Shown: positions 12,539 through 24,133 of the stretch, piece by piece
Layout of the letters: the number at the start of each line of letters is the position of its first letter
Position numbering within the stretch: position 1 is the first letter of the stretch
Assembly: GCA_030407085.1 (NCBI GenBank)
Contig: CM059582.1
Coordinates: forward strand, 136,235,001-136,299,000
Source: Trichopria drosophilae
Taxonomy: Eukaryota; Arthropoda; Insecta; Hymenoptera; Diapriidae
Direction of reading: 5' to 3'
Length of the DNA stretch: 64,000 bases
Notes under the pieces: generated by a model
Seen by the model: only the letters and a program-made list of their open reading frames with translations
Told to the model about the DNA's origin: nothing
Databases searched by the model: none
Made by a program: the position numbers and the translations under genes

Positions 12539-12938
12539 TATGTGTGGATATGGATATTAAATGACCGCATACTTGAGTGGGTCCAAGAATTGACGCTAAA
12601 GATTCTAAACTTCTTATTGTAGTAGTGCAGAAGTTTTGATCAACGTGATCTTTGTGCAGTACTGTCACGACGTGTCGTTTTCCTTCTAAGGACTGAGACC
12701 TTCGTGGCAGGAGCCGTAAGTAGGTGGCAGATCGCGACAAAGTAAACCCATAATCTAAAAGCTTCTCTCGTAATTGATCTAGTGGAGTACATATTCTCAA
12801 TATTTCGGAACGACGTCTTTCATCAGCAGAAGCGTTATGAAGCACTATATCAATAATTGTTTTCAAAAGTTCTGGTTGATCAGTTTCAATTCTCGGACGT
12901 CCTGGCGCATTTCTGATGTGGAGGATTGACGCCGCATT

Positions 12939-13675
12939 CTCGTCTTTATCACAAATTTGTTTTAATTTGTCGCTTCTTTTCTGTCGAAAAATGCGTTGTC
13001 TATTTGCATTCTGTCTTAACGATTACAGTTTTTTTGTTTCATTTGATAGATCTAATTTCAATCTTTTAATACGCTTTAGATTTTCGGAATCCCCAAAACC
13101 TGCATCACGCTTCTGAGTTTCAAACGTGAGTTCCTTTTGGATGTTTTGAATTTTTTGATTCACGATGTTTTGAGAGGGCGTGAAAGCTTTCAAAGTTGTT
13201 GATAGTGTAGACGAGCATTCCTCGTCATCGTTTGAAAGTGATGGTGATTGTTCCCCACTATCTATAATGATAATTATTTGTAAAAGAGGCAAATAAATGT
13301 TAATTGTCAAATGACGATATAAAAAATAATAAGTGTATAATCGTAACAGTAATTCTTGCATCCAGGGCATGAAATTGGATATTACGCGTTGATAAAACTT
13401 TTAAGTGCACGAATGTATACAATCTTATGAGTGGGAGACATACTTTCATGCATTTGTAGGAGATGTAATTCATTTTCATGCTGACGCATTATGATGCTGA
13501 TTTCTTAACCGCTAATGATTAATTTGAAGTTTCGAGACAGTCTCGATTTACCTTGTCACGACTGTCAATAAATTTCTGAAGAGGGCTGTCATCAACGGCC
13601 GAAACGTCAACTAAGTGTAATTGTTTATTTTAAAAACGTACAACCAGACCGTCTCTACCGAAAATCCTCAATTTC
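12939..13675. other. Loop of the giant palindrome
   Basis: This 737-bp unique spacer separates the two inverted arms. It contains the 5' part of exon 3 (DSGEQSPSLSNDDEECSS onward, minus strand) and part of intron 2, ending with one copy of the 19-bp target-like repeat. Confidence 0.85.
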
Positions 13676-13677
13676 AA
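13659..13677. repeat. 19-bp direct repeat flanking the inverted insertion (left copy)
   Basis: CGAAAATCCTCAATTTCAA occurs here and again at 18482-18500, exactly at the two outer edges of the inverted 4.8-kb segment. It reads as a target-site duplication. The last AA is also shared with the arm end, giving 2-bp microhomology. Confidence 0.85.
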
Positions 13678-14101
13678 TGCGGCGTCAATCCTCCACATCA
13701 GAAATGCGCCAGGACGTCCGAGAATTGAAACTGATCAACCAGAACTTTTGAAAACAATTATTGATATAGTGCTTCATAACGCTTCTGCTGATGAAAGACG
13801 TCGTTCCGAAATATTGAGAATATGTACTCCACTAGATCAATTACGAGAGAAGCTTTTAGATTATGGGTTTACTTTGTCGCGATCTGCCACCTACTTACGG
13901 CTCCTGCCACGAAGGTCTCAGTCCTTAGAAGGAAAACGACACGTCGTGACAGTACTGCACAAAGATCACGTTGATCAAAACTTCTGCACTACTACAATAA
14001 GAAGTTTAGAATCTTTAGCGTCAATTCTTGGACCCACTCAAGTATGCGGTCATTTAATATCCATATCCACACATACACGCACACACACACACACTCACAC
14101 A

Positions 14102-14132
<31 letters not shown>

Positions 14133-15600
14133 GCGCGCACGCACATGTATTTATTTATTTATTTTAATCTAAATAGGAAATGTGTTTTCATCTTTAAACA
14201 AAGGTTGCATTCATCTCACAAGACGATAAAGCTCGCGTGCCCTTGGGAAAAACAGCAGCTAAAACTCAAGCTTCAATTTTGATGCACTTAGAATATCGTG
14301 TTCGACTTCCAGACCATGACTGGGTTGTTGCTTCTAAGCATAAACTGATTCCGTCAGTGTATGCTGGAATTATGATAAAAGAAAACGGCATGGGCGATGT
14401 AAAAGACGTCTCTTATTCTGGTCCAACTTACATCGCTGTAAGAAGCGGAAAACATAGCTCCTCCACTGCTTCAAGTCATGCTACCGACTTGGAACATCTC
14501 CTAGAGCTTTCTTGCTTTGACACTATTATGAAAGATAGCAATGGAAATTCAAAACCAATTTGGATGCTGTCAGTGGATGGCGGGCCGGATGAAAATCCAA
14601 GGTATACAATCGTAAGGCATAAAAATGGATAAATATAACTGTAGTTTTAAAATTTTAAATAAAAATTTCAGGTATGAGAAAGTAATTGCGCATGGAATAA
14701 AACACTTCAAGAATTTTAACTTGGATGCACTATTTATTTTCACGAATGCACCAGGCCGAAGTGCTTTTAATCGCGTAGAAAGGCGGATGGCACCCTTGTG
14801 CAAAGAACTGACCGGTCTAGTTCTACCTCACGATCATTTTGGATCACATTTAAATGGCCAAGGTGTAACCACTGACGACAATTTAGAAATCAATAATTTT
14901 CGGTATGCAGGACAGACTCTTTGCAGTGTTTGGAATCAAATGCAAATTGATGGATTCGAGGTATTTGCTGAATATATTGATCCATCCTCTCAATTAATAG
15001 ATCTACCAACACTTCCTGATGCGAACTGGTATTGTCGACACGTTTTTGAAAGTCAATACTTTTTACAGGTCCGTAAATATTGAAATCATATAATATTAAG
15101 ACAAAAAAATGTTGACTCCGTGCGTATAATGGAGTTTTACCGATTGCGACTTCTCTTTTTATCTGTATTTTACACACGTTGTATCAACAAATATTGTTCA
15201 ACACATGTGCAAAAATGTTTTTTGTACGAATGTAAATGCGGCCCTCGTTTTCGCCTCACATTCGTACAAAAAACTTTGACCCACTTGTACCGAAAACTAC
15301 TATTTGAAAATAATGTCTGAATACCTACTGAATTACAGATTGTAAAGTGTGGAGAAAGTGCCTGTTGCTCTCAATTTAGAAGTGATCTAAAACGAGTAAT
15401 ACCTGAAGGACATCTGCTACCACCGTATCCACTAAAACAAACAAATATGGGTTTAGAAATACCACCTCTAGAATGTCAGGAAGGGTCCAAATTCGCTCCT
15501 CTTCTTTTACGTTTATCGCTAAATATGTTACCCGTGCAGGATAAATTTCCAATCCTCGGGGGTCGAAGCACTTTGTTACTGTTTGTTACACGGGGGGGGG
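13678..15600 (+). pseudogene. Truncated second copy of the DDE transposase gene (right arm)
   Basis: Plus-strand copies of partial exon 3 (13678-14041), exon 4 (14204-14601), exon 5 (14672-15068) and exon 6 (from 15339). Exons 1, 2 and the start of exon 3 are missing, so no full protein is possible. It keeps Asp in SVDGGPDENPRY where the 10990-20939 copy has Asn. Splice signals (CAA|GTATG, AAG|GTTG, AAG|GTATAC, CAG|GTATGAG) are preserved. Confidence 0.85.
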
Positions 15601-15622
15601 GGGTAAAAAAGCAGAAAAAAAT

Positions 15623-15648
15623 GCGTTACGTAATATATGGACAGCCCC
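15623..15648 (-). repeat. Internal copy of the transposon terminal repeat
   Basis: The sequence reads GCGTTACGTAATATATGGAC and ends CAGCCCC, followed by TAA. It is the mirror of 10942-10968, carried along inside the duplicated segment. A transposase acting on 10942 and 15648 as a pair would excise only part of the locus. Confidence 0.85.
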
Positions 15649-15651
15649 TAA

Positions 15652-17630
15652 CCCGCGTGGAAATTGAAGGTAGGGGAAGCGTATGGGAAATATTTGGCTA
15701 GCGGTATTTCTATAGTCCATAATCGGTATGGGAGATATATACATCGGGAGTATAGCAAAGGTCCGGCGTATGGCCGCTTCCCATACAAAATCCCATACTA
15801 TTCCATTTTAAATTTCCATACAGATTTCGTATGGCTTTCGTCTGGGTTTAATTTCGTGAGTACAGGCAGATTGATAATAAAGAAATGCGGGAAGAGTACG
15901 TCTAGAGTATGTTTTAGGAAGTTTTATATATTTTGAAAAAAGTCTCAACGAGTATGGTAGCAGTATGGCAAAGATCTTTTAAGCCTGTATTTCGCCCGTC
16001 TAGAACACGTATAGAGATAATATGATGTCAAACAGAGCCTATATAATGATATCGACGCTTCCCATACTACTCACCGTACTCTTCAATTTTGAATTTCCAT
16101 ACAGATTTCGTATGGCTTTCGTATGGGTTCGATCCCGTAAGTGCAGACTAATTAATATTGAAGAAGTACGGGAAGAGTATGCCTAGAGTATGTTTTAGGA
16201 AGTTTTATATATTTTGCAAAAAGGCTCAGCGAGTATGGTAGCAGTATGGCAAAGATATTTCACGCATAGTGATCTCGTGAGGGCAGGCTAATTAGTATTG
16301 AAGTACGAGAGGAATATGCCTAGAGTATGTTTTAGGAAGTTTTATATATTTTGAAAAATGTCTCAGCGAGTATGGTAACAGAATGGCAAAGATACTTTTA
16401 AGCATGTATTTCGTCCATCTAGAACACGTATAGATAATATGGTGTTAAATAGAGCCTATATGACGTTATCGTCGCTTCCCATACTCCTTTCCGTATGCTT
16501 CAATTTTGAATTGTTCATATAGATTTCGTATGGCTTTCGTATGGGTTTAATCTCATGAGAGTAGCCTAATTGATATTGAACAAGTATTGGAAGAATATGC
16601 CTAGAGTATTTTTCAGGAAGTTTTATATATTTTGAAAAAAAGTATTAGCGAGTATGGTAGCAGTATGGCACAGACCTTTCACGTAAAGTTTAGTTGAAAT
16701 ATTATGGGGAAAATAGAGACAAAATTTTAGTGCTCTATTTCGTCCATCTAGAACACGTATAGAGATAATATGGTGTTAATATGAAGATAATAATATAGTG
16801 TCAAATATAGCCTATATGACGTTATCGACGGTTATCATACTATTCACTGAACTCTTCAATTTTGAATTTTCAGACTGATTTTGTATGGCTTTCGTATGGG
16901 TTTAATCTCGTGAGCGCAGACTAATTGATATTGAAGAAGTACGGGTAGAATACCTATAGTATGTTTTAGGAAGCTATACGTGTCGACAGTCTCAGCTAGT
17001 ATGGTAACACTATGACGAAGATCAAAAACCATAGTGTCGTTGAAATAGTATGGAGAATGTAGAGATCAATTTTTAGTATTGTATATATAATATAATATAA
17101 TTTATAGTATCAAACAAAGCCTATATGGGCAAATTGTTCTTGATCGCAAATATTCGACGTGCCGCACGAAGACTATGACAGCGAAAGGTACTTTAACGAA
17201 GACTATCACACGTTCTCATTGCCATCAAGGAAAACGCAGCAAACCGTGTTAAGACGAAAAAAAACCCAGTATACAGCGTTTTTCTTCGCCGCAACCAAGC
17301 GCGTTGTGTTTTTCTTCGTCGCACCTTAGCGGTGTGTTTTTATTCGTAATAGTATAGTGTCCGTGGACTTTTGTTCGTGCGACATCAGCGTAGTGCTAGT
17401 CTTCGTGCGACACGTCGATATATGACGTCTAGTCCATTCTTTATCCAGAATGATAGGTACTAATTTTTACCATAAAATATGCTTCAAAACGAGCTATGTT
17501 TCAACTCTGTTTAAATCTATATTACGTATATTGAACGGCAAGTTTCAATTTATAAATGTAGTAACTGATGTGTGCACACGACCAAAAAGTTACAATAATT
17601 AACAATAAAATAACACTTGTATAGTGTATA
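15652..17630. repeat. Subterminal repeats and palindrome, inverted copy
   Basis: Reverse complement of 8964-10935, including the CGTATGG-rich array and the GTCTTCGTGCGGCACGTCG palindrome (about 17153-17420). Confidence 0.85.
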
Positions 17631-17637
17631 ACAATAA

Positions 17638-18482
17638 TTATTGCACTTCACAAGTATTGATTGGTTCCGCAACATAAATATTGTTAGTGTCTGCAATGAT
17701 TATGAAGTGGCATACGGAAAGCAGATTTTTAACAGGTATAACATCAGTATTATTGAGTAAATTACACTTATGTATATATGGCAACGGCTGTGTTCTCACT
17801 GAGAATGTGTGTACGGTATCAAGTTTGTTTAGTATCGCGAAATGAGAATGAGTACAATTACATGATTCTTCACACATACACGTGACTTTAACAAATATTT
17901 TAATATTTCCGAAATACGATCGTCCATTTTTTATATATTTAGCACACGTCGAATTGTACTTGTCAGCTCTCGTGTAACTCTCTGATGTGTATAAATCTTT
18001 TTTTAGAAGCCTTTTGAAAATAAATATTCTGCCTATTATACAGTTGATTCTTAAAATTTGTCTAATTTCGTACATAAATTTAGAGGATTCGAAACTTTTC
18101 CAATGATATATATGCTTGTTGAAATTATTTCGCCTATTTTCAATTGCTTTTTGGGAGAGAATAATCTTGTACAAAAAGTGTGCGACTGGGACCCTTTAAT
18201 AAGTTTTACTTCTATTAAGGTACGTACATTTATTAGTAAAGATAAGGACGAATATATTTGAACTTGTGGCGAGTTACTTCCATTAACCAACGATTTTAGT
18301 TTTCCGTTAATATCTTCAAAAGGAAAACAGGACATCATTTGCAAAGGCCCGCACTCTCTAACAACATCAGGAAGATGCAGTAAGTGGTGAATGTTTGCCG
18401 ACATATGTTCGGCACCGTACAATACTTGAAATTTACATACAAATTCATAAAGATATCGGGAAGCTGTGCCTATCATGTCATC
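17638..18482 (-). pseudogene. Truncated CMC-like transposase, inverted copy
   Basis: Minus-strand copy of the last ~280 codons of the gene at 6615-8963. It runs from DDMIGTASRYLYEFV to the C-terminal INTCEVQ. One base is missing near 18070 (GTACGAAATT instead of GTAACGAAATT), which shifts the frame, so the copy is split into two overlapping frames. The upstream part of the transposase is absent because the duplicated segment starts mid-gene. Confidence 0.9.
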
Positions 18483-18500
18483 GAAAATCCTCAATTTCAA
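18482..18500. repeat. 19-bp direct repeat flanking the inverted insertion (right copy)
   Basis: Identical to 13659-13677. The first CG is shared with the arm end (CGATGACATG at 8117 in the source). Confidence 0.85.
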
Positions 18501-18784
18501 AAGTAATTCATTTTACTTTAGAATGCGCTTAAAGTTGCTTTTTGTGATCTCTAAGCAAAACATAAAGTCGAATTTCATGCCCTTTGGATACAACATTTGC
18601 GAAACATTTATTTGTTATTTTATTACCTGTTGCCGCAGAAACAATTGTTTCAGAATTAACAAATGAATCAAAGTCTTGTGTTGAAGATGGTTTTTCTGGA
18701 TCTTTTGAAGTTTTAGTTACAGAAGAAGTAGTTGGCTAAAATTAATAAATGAACATACATGGTGACAATGTTAAATATATATGG

Positions 18785-19511
18785 GACATTGCACGCCAAA
18801 CATGCCACTGAGAAGATTAGCCGTTTATTAGGGTTTTTTCTAAGATTAGGTTTATGGTTCGCTTTAAACACTTGTATCTACAGTTCTATGTTGGATAAAG
18901 AAACAAATGCGTAGTGGATTTTATTCTTTATTTTTATTCACTTGCCAATGGTGATGATGATTTTTTATTTTATTTTTATATTCGTCTTGATTTTATAGTT
19001 TAAATATAAAACTCAATTTTTTTCAAACTTCGATCTTTTTAATATTTATCTAAGTATCTAAGCTCAAATGAAAGCACGTCTTTTTTCCTATAAAATTCCT
19101 TTGTCAAAATTAAGTGCCGGTTGATTCTGCATTCTGAAATCTGCTGGTATCCCACGGCGAGCGCACATATTATTTTGCAGATTTCAGAATGCAGAATCAA
19201 CCTCCACATAATTTTGACAATGGAATTTTATAGGAAAGAAGACGCGCTTTCGTTTGAGCTTAGATACTTAGAAAAATATTAAAAAGATCGAAGTTTGAGA
19301 AAAATCGAGTTTTACTTTTAAACTAAAAAATCATGATGAATATAGAAATAAATTAAAAAGGCATTTTTATCATTGAAAAGTGCACAAAATGACGAATACA
19401 ACCCACTACGCATTTGTATCTTTTATCAAACATAGATGATTAGAAACAAACGTTTAAAGCGAGCCGCCGAAAACGGTTTACCTTCTCAGTGGCACGTTTG
19501 GCGTGGAACTT
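18785..19511. mobile_element. Foldback MITE in intron 1 of the second transposon
   Basis: The arms of about 350 bp are imperfect inverses. GCACGCCAAACATGCCACTG near 18791 pairs with CAGTGGCACGTTTGGCGTG near 19488, and the inner words GATTCTGCATTCTGAAATC and GATTTCAGAATGCAGAATC flank the centre near 19160. It has no coding capacity. Confidence 0.8.
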
Positions 19512-19726
19512 CCGCAAGTGTCAAATACAAAATCTTCAATTTTGAGCATAATCAACGCTTGAATTGAACAAGAAACGTAAATTTGAACAGAATTTTTTCT
19601 GTAGTTATAGTGCAACTATAATATGCATTCAAAGAAAGTCTTGAGAAAACTATAACATCGATTTCTAACCTAAAAAATTCATATCACACTAAAAAAGCGG
19701 TTTGTTTGCCATGTTAAACCTTAATA

Positions 19727-20179
19727 ACCATGCCAAGGCGCTTGCCGCCTGTGACGACAGAAGCGAGGAAAAAAGCGTGCAAATTTTGTGCTGATCATTA
19801 AGAATTATCAGCTACTTTTCAGATAATTTTTTTTACAGAAATATTTCTTGTTATATTCACTAACGAGTAAGTGATTTTGGAAAAATTCTGCTGTTAGAAA
19901 GTTCGTAAAAACAAGTGGCAAAGTTCGGTATTGAGTAGTAGGTTATGGAACCTGTAACGGAATTTATACAGGGAAGCTGAAATGAAAGCACGCATTTTTA
20001 CGAACTTCCTAGCAGCAGAATTTTTCCAAAATCACTTACTTGGTAGTGGATTTAATAAGAAATATTTATGTCAAAAAAAATTATCTGAAAAGTTGCTGCT
20101 AATTCTTAAAGATCAGTGCAAAATTTTCACGCCTTTTTCCTCGCTACTGACGTCATAGGCGGCGACCGATATGGCATGC
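19727..20179. mobile_element. Second foldback MITE in intron 1
   Basis: The inverted arms are 19727-19915 and 19998-20179. TTGCCGCCTGTGACG pairs with CGTCATAGGCGGCGA, and GGAAAAATTCTGCTGTTAG pairs with CTAGCAGCAGAATTTTTCC. It is separate from the foldback at 18785-19511. Confidence 0.75.
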
Positions 20180-21054
20180 TCGAGGTCCCTTAAACGGGAA
20201 AATGACTTGTTTATTATAAATAAGACGAAGTAAAAATTTGTTTTCCCGTATTTTACGTTCTTGACGATAAAAGATAAATGCCTTGCATTTGCAAAATATC
20301 AGTTCTGCAGTATTTTTCAACGACAACCTATTTTTGAAAATAAAGATGCCAAATACGTTTTCATAAAAAGTGAGGTTAAATAAGAAATTTGTCAAAACAC
20401 TAATTTTTACAAATTTAACGTCATTTTCCTCGAAATCGCGATGTAATAAGAAAATGCTGAGGCCACCTTTGAATTCAGCATTTCAAAATACATGGGAAAT
20501 GATCTTTCGTATGGAAAATAACTGTCGAATGACGAAGAGTAATTTATTAAAGCAATATGTCTGAATAACAAATTTTGGTTTTCCATCGTTACAGAATGAA
20601 TATATTCTATAAATATATTTTATAATCATGATTGACTGAATTATTGAAGTAATAAAGTGCTTACATTACAGTTATAATTGTAGAAACTAAAGAATTTATT
20701 GCACTTACCTTCAAGAAAAAAACGATGTTTTCTGATTTTTTGCGAACAGATTTCAATTCATATTCTTTTATGAGGATTTCTGTATTTTTCACTAATTCGT
20801 CTTTGATTTTGTACGTTTCTTTTAGTTTTGCCCACACTTCATTAACCTTAGTTTGGGCTTGTTGTGCAGATAAATGCGAATGTCCTTTTTTGTAAGCCTC
20901 AAAAAGCTTTTGGTACAAATTACTACTTTTACAGTCCATTGTGTGATAATATTTAAAATACTAAAATGCTTTCCCGAAAAAATAAAGAACTTTCTGTCTT
21001 GCGTTTGTCAACGTTGCATGCATTTACAAGATTAACCTGTAGATACTTGCATGC

Positions 21055-21076
21055 GGGGGGGGGGGGGGGGGGGGGG
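21055..21076. repeat. 22-base G homopolymer
   Basis: An uninterrupted G run within the 5' flank of the second transposon's gene. Its length is prone to sequencing error. Confidence 0.95.
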
Positions 21077-21586
21077 AAGCCCCGCCGCGATCTGCTTTTG
21101 TTATATTTATGGTTTTGGAAAGAAATTGGAAACTTTACAAAGAAGAATGCAAAAGTGTATTCTTAAATCGAAATTTATTAAACCAGAAGTATTGTCAAAC
21201 TTTATAAATATGAATTAATAGAATTTGTTATTATTCGAATTAATTTCTACAGTATTTCATTAATTAATTAGATATGGGCATATTTTTTAATGTGATTGAA
21301 GAACTACTCAAATAAATAATTCTCACCAATTTTACTAATTAATTCTTTTATTTAGTAGGCGTAAAATTTCAATTTTTCACGCCTACTGAATCAAAAAATT
21401 ACGTTCGTATCACATGCGTACACTTTTACGTCCTTGATACGAAAATAACTATTATCATTTGAATAGTAGAAAATCTTACTTCCTGAATTTATTGAAAGGA
21501 AAGACAAGGTGGAAAGATTTTCTGGAACTGCATGCACACGCTCAGGAGAAAAGACAAAGTAAGTACTTTTCGCTGCATAATTTTAA

Positions 21587-21807
21587 GGGGCAATTTACAT
21601 TGGGTTCCTTAATTTATTCTTAGTTTGATGAAATGCGATATAAATCGAGAATCTCGAAATATCGAAGTTCGAAAAGAAATCTGAATTGCAAACAAGTGCA
21701 CTGATTGGTTAATATTAAAAGAGGGAGTATAGATTCTCGATAAAATCGAAATTATCGATTTTCATTAAACTAAGAATACAATTAAGGAACCCCATGTAAA
21801 TTGCCCC
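21587..21807. mobile_element. 221-bp MITE with TAA target duplication
   Basis: Terminal inverted repeats of about 48 bp start GGGGCAATTTACAT and read on through GGGTTCCTTAATT to TATTCTTAGTTT. They are flanked by TAA at 21584-21586 and 21808-21810. The 3-bp TAA duplication and G-rich tip fit a PIF/Harbinger-like or Zator-like non-autonomous element. Confidence 0.85.
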
Positions 21808-22161
21808 TAAGTCTAAATGTTAGATTTTAATTTTTCTAATTCATTTGAGAAAGACGGAACTAAAGTAATATCTAACGTAAAATGATGTAAATTTTTTATA
21901 ATTCATTTAATTATTTAGATTTACTAATATATTTAGTTTCCTACGTACTATTTGTCTATTTAATTTAGTATAATTTAACTTATAATTAGAAAATTCTACT
22001 CATTGAGATGTAGAAAGAATGTATCGTCAAAGTCGCAATAATTCTGTGAGTAAAAAGTAAAGAAAGTTCAAAGATTACGTAACATGACTTACAGCCCCCC
22101 CCCCCCCACCCCCTCCATAACACAACGTAACAACTTGACTGTACCACCTCCCCCCCTCTTA

Positions 22162-22188
22162 GGCGTTATGTAATATATGGACAGTCCC
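22162..22188 (-). repeat. Right terminal inverted repeat of the second transposon
   Basis: It reads GGCGTTATGTAATATATGGA and then CAGTCCC, followed by TTA (22189-22191). C-rich runs lie just inside, mirroring the left end. Confidence 0.85.
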
Positions 22189-22191
22189 TTA

Positions 22192-24133
22192 GTAGTTAAC
22201 TGCTATTTTAAGCGAGGAATTTGTAATTCCACCCCATATGTTTGAACAGATTTGTTCTCTAGAGATTATTCTATGTGTTTTCTTTCAACTCTGAGAGTAC
22301 AGCTATCTATGTTATCCTCTTCTTTTATATTCCCTGGTACCGCATTCTAATAAGTCTTGAATTTTATATGTATTCCATAACGTCATCCATCATTTTCAAT
22401 TTAACATTCCGGTTTGTCAGCACGTAAATGCATTATGGCACTTTTATTTAAATCTGTGAGCATTTATTTAATATTTCTACGCATTTGAACATTACTATAT
22501 CCAGTTACTATAGAAACTTCCATAATAAGGTTTGAATCTTATGTTAAACTTAATGATTGAATGCAATTTGTCTTGAACCTACATTCAATATTTTTCTTGA
22601 AAATATGCAATCTGCGACATTTTACTATACGGTAGTTCATCTTGAGTAAGAACACTTCTAATTATACTTTTATTTATAAATGCGTTCTTATGCTAAACAA
22701 TCATCTACTTTATCAATGGTTATCTACTTTTGGTATAAGTATTAAATGTGGAATCGTTCATCATTGCAGTCCCATGCACACATATTGCTGTTCCCTCTCT
22801 CTCCCTCTCGCCCTTTCTCACTTTTCCTCTCTCAATGATCTGTTGAACAACCGATAAAAATTATAATATTTAAGCTTAATTTCACCATCATGTCAGCAAA
22901 CGTGCATAAATTTATGATACCTTTTGTGTATCAGAGAGCAATAATGTAAGTGTCAAGTATATGATGCATGTACCCTGGTAGAAAATGAAAGCATTTTCTG
23001 ACCAGTTTTTCTGGGCTCCATTAGTTACAGCATAAAGACCAGAGAAAAAATGGCCAGAAACTGATTGCAAACATATGGATTAAAAAATATACAAATTCCT
23101 CGCCTAAAGTATCAGTTAACTAACGTTTCCGATATAAGGTAAATAATATGCAGAACATAATAAACTTGTAAGAGAAGTTTAGACTAAGAGAGATATTTCA
23201 AGTGTAATAATAAATTAGAAGTGAAAATATTACGTCGATTATTAGCTATATGTTTTTGGTATTGGTAGAATATTAGTGTGGGTATAAGATGGATGGTCAA
23301 ATAATCAATGTATACGAAATTATGTCCTTTGATTTTAAGTCTTAATTTTTAAGTAGAAGGGTATATATTGAATATTGTGAGGAATTAGATACTTACCGAT
23401 CCACATTAAACAATATGTTTATTATTAATCTACTCGACAGCAAACTTATGACTTATAAGAAAGCATATTAATAACTGTGAATGCTTTTGCCAATAATTTA
23501 CGAAATATCCTTGATAGGCGTGGATGAGAAATTTCAGACACTAGCAATGGTACTGATCTCAATTTGTTGCGTTCGGACCTTTGGTTAAGATAAAATTAAA
23601 GAAGCATTATTGTCATCAGTAACGTGAATGCATTCAGATTTAAGAAAATATACAGCATAATGTAAAGATGTTTCAAAGCTCCGATGTACTAGATGCCTAT
23701 AATAAATTACGGGCAAGTCAATTTTGACGCACATTTTAATTTAAACGTGATAATGAAAATACTGAGATACAGTCTGCAAATATTGTAAAATGTACGTGTT
23801 ATAATATGCAAAAATTATGCAATTGGAATTAATGATAGAGATACGTTTGTTAAATGATTCATTTAATTGCATATTCATACTTTTATCACCAACATTTCCA
23901 AAACACCGCAAATAAGCTTGTTTAGTTAAATTGTATAATGATCGTATATATCAAATTGTTTCATTATTTACGAAAAAAATCGTTGAATAGTTACTCCCTT
24001 ACATAAGAAAATATTCAATGATTATTAAAAGTGTGTTTCGACTGTCGAAAAGAAACATGAAGTAAGATAGAACTATATTAACTTTACAGACAGATCATTG
24101 CGAATTTTTCACTTTTCCTTTCAAAATGACTAA
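22192..24133. other. AT-rich stretch, no gene seen
   Basis: I find no convincing exon, RNA gene or repeat pair. A pyrimidine-rich tract lies near 22794-22835. This may be host DNA flanking the two large transposons. Confidence 0.45.

Larger units (their letters stand above)
8117..12938 (+). repeat. Left arm (source) of a 4.8-kb inverted duplication
   Basis: This segment reappears as its reverse complement at 13676-18483. The match starts at CGATGACATG (8117) and ends at GACGCCGCATT (12938). The arm contains the 3' part of the CMC-like transposase, the subterminal repeats, the terminal inverted repeat of the second transposon and four exons of that transposon's gene. A handful of substitutions, one base deletion and a microsatellite length change separate the arms. 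Confidence 0.92.
13678..18481 (-). repeat. Right (inserted) arm of the inverted duplication
   Basis: This is a reverse-complement copy of about 8119-12936, inserted in intron 2 of the second transposon's gene. It starts in the middle of exon 3 and ends in the middle of the CMC transposase frame, so it is not a transposon copy defined by its own ends. Differences from the source include SVDGG versus SVNGG, a missing base near 18070, CGPLQMM versus CGHLQMM, and a shorter microsatellite. Confidence 0.9.
10990..20939 (-). pseudogene. DDE-type transposase gene of the second transposon (six exons)
   Basis: Exons on the minus strand: 20939-20709 (MDCKSSNLYQKLFEAYKKG, 77 codons, donor GTAAGTG); 18735-18627; 13261-12573; 12384-11987; 11916-11520; and 11249 to about 10990. 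Exons 2 and 3 join in phase (G plus AT gives Asp in DSGEQSPSL). The product has a winged-helix-like block (RRRSEILRICTPLDQLREKL), then LEYRVRLPDHDWVVASKHKL, then a catalytic-looking block ending GGPDENPRY. Next come DALFIFTNAPGRSAFNRVE with RRMAPLCKEL, and LPHDHFGSHLNGQG. Lesions in this copy: TAA at 13021-13023 in exon 3, and Asn where the right-arm copy has Asp in SV(N/D)GGPDENP, a probable catalytic position. The 4.8-kb inverted insertion lies in intron 2 and leaves the splice sites untouched. Confidence 0.75.
10942..22188 (-). mobile_element. Second DNA transposon (tentatively Zator-like), TTA target duplication
   Basis: The ends are imperfect inverted repeats: GGGGCTGTCCATATATTACG from 10942, and the complement of GGGACTGTCCATATATTACA ending at 22188. 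Each end is flanked by TTA (10939-10941 and 22189-22191). The element carries a six-exon minus-strand transposase gene. Subtracting the ~4.82 kb inverted insertion at 13678-18500 gives an original length near 6.4 kb. The superfamily call rests on the 3-bp duplication and on a helix-turn-helix-like block (TPLDQLREKL, SRSATYLRLL, EGKRHV) resembling ISAzo13/Zator-type transposases. PIF/Harbinger also makes TTA duplications, so the name is tentative, while the element boundaries are well supported. Confidence 0.75.

Noticed and set aside
12441..12541. CRISPR-like or regulatory repeat array
   Set aside because: It is a simple CG/TG microsatellite in an intron; no spacers. No CRISPR array occurs in the window.
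8117..18500. Palindrome as a pure assembly artefact
   Set aside because: The 19-bp flanking duplication, scattered substitutions and indels between the arms fit a real event better. Long reads are still needed.
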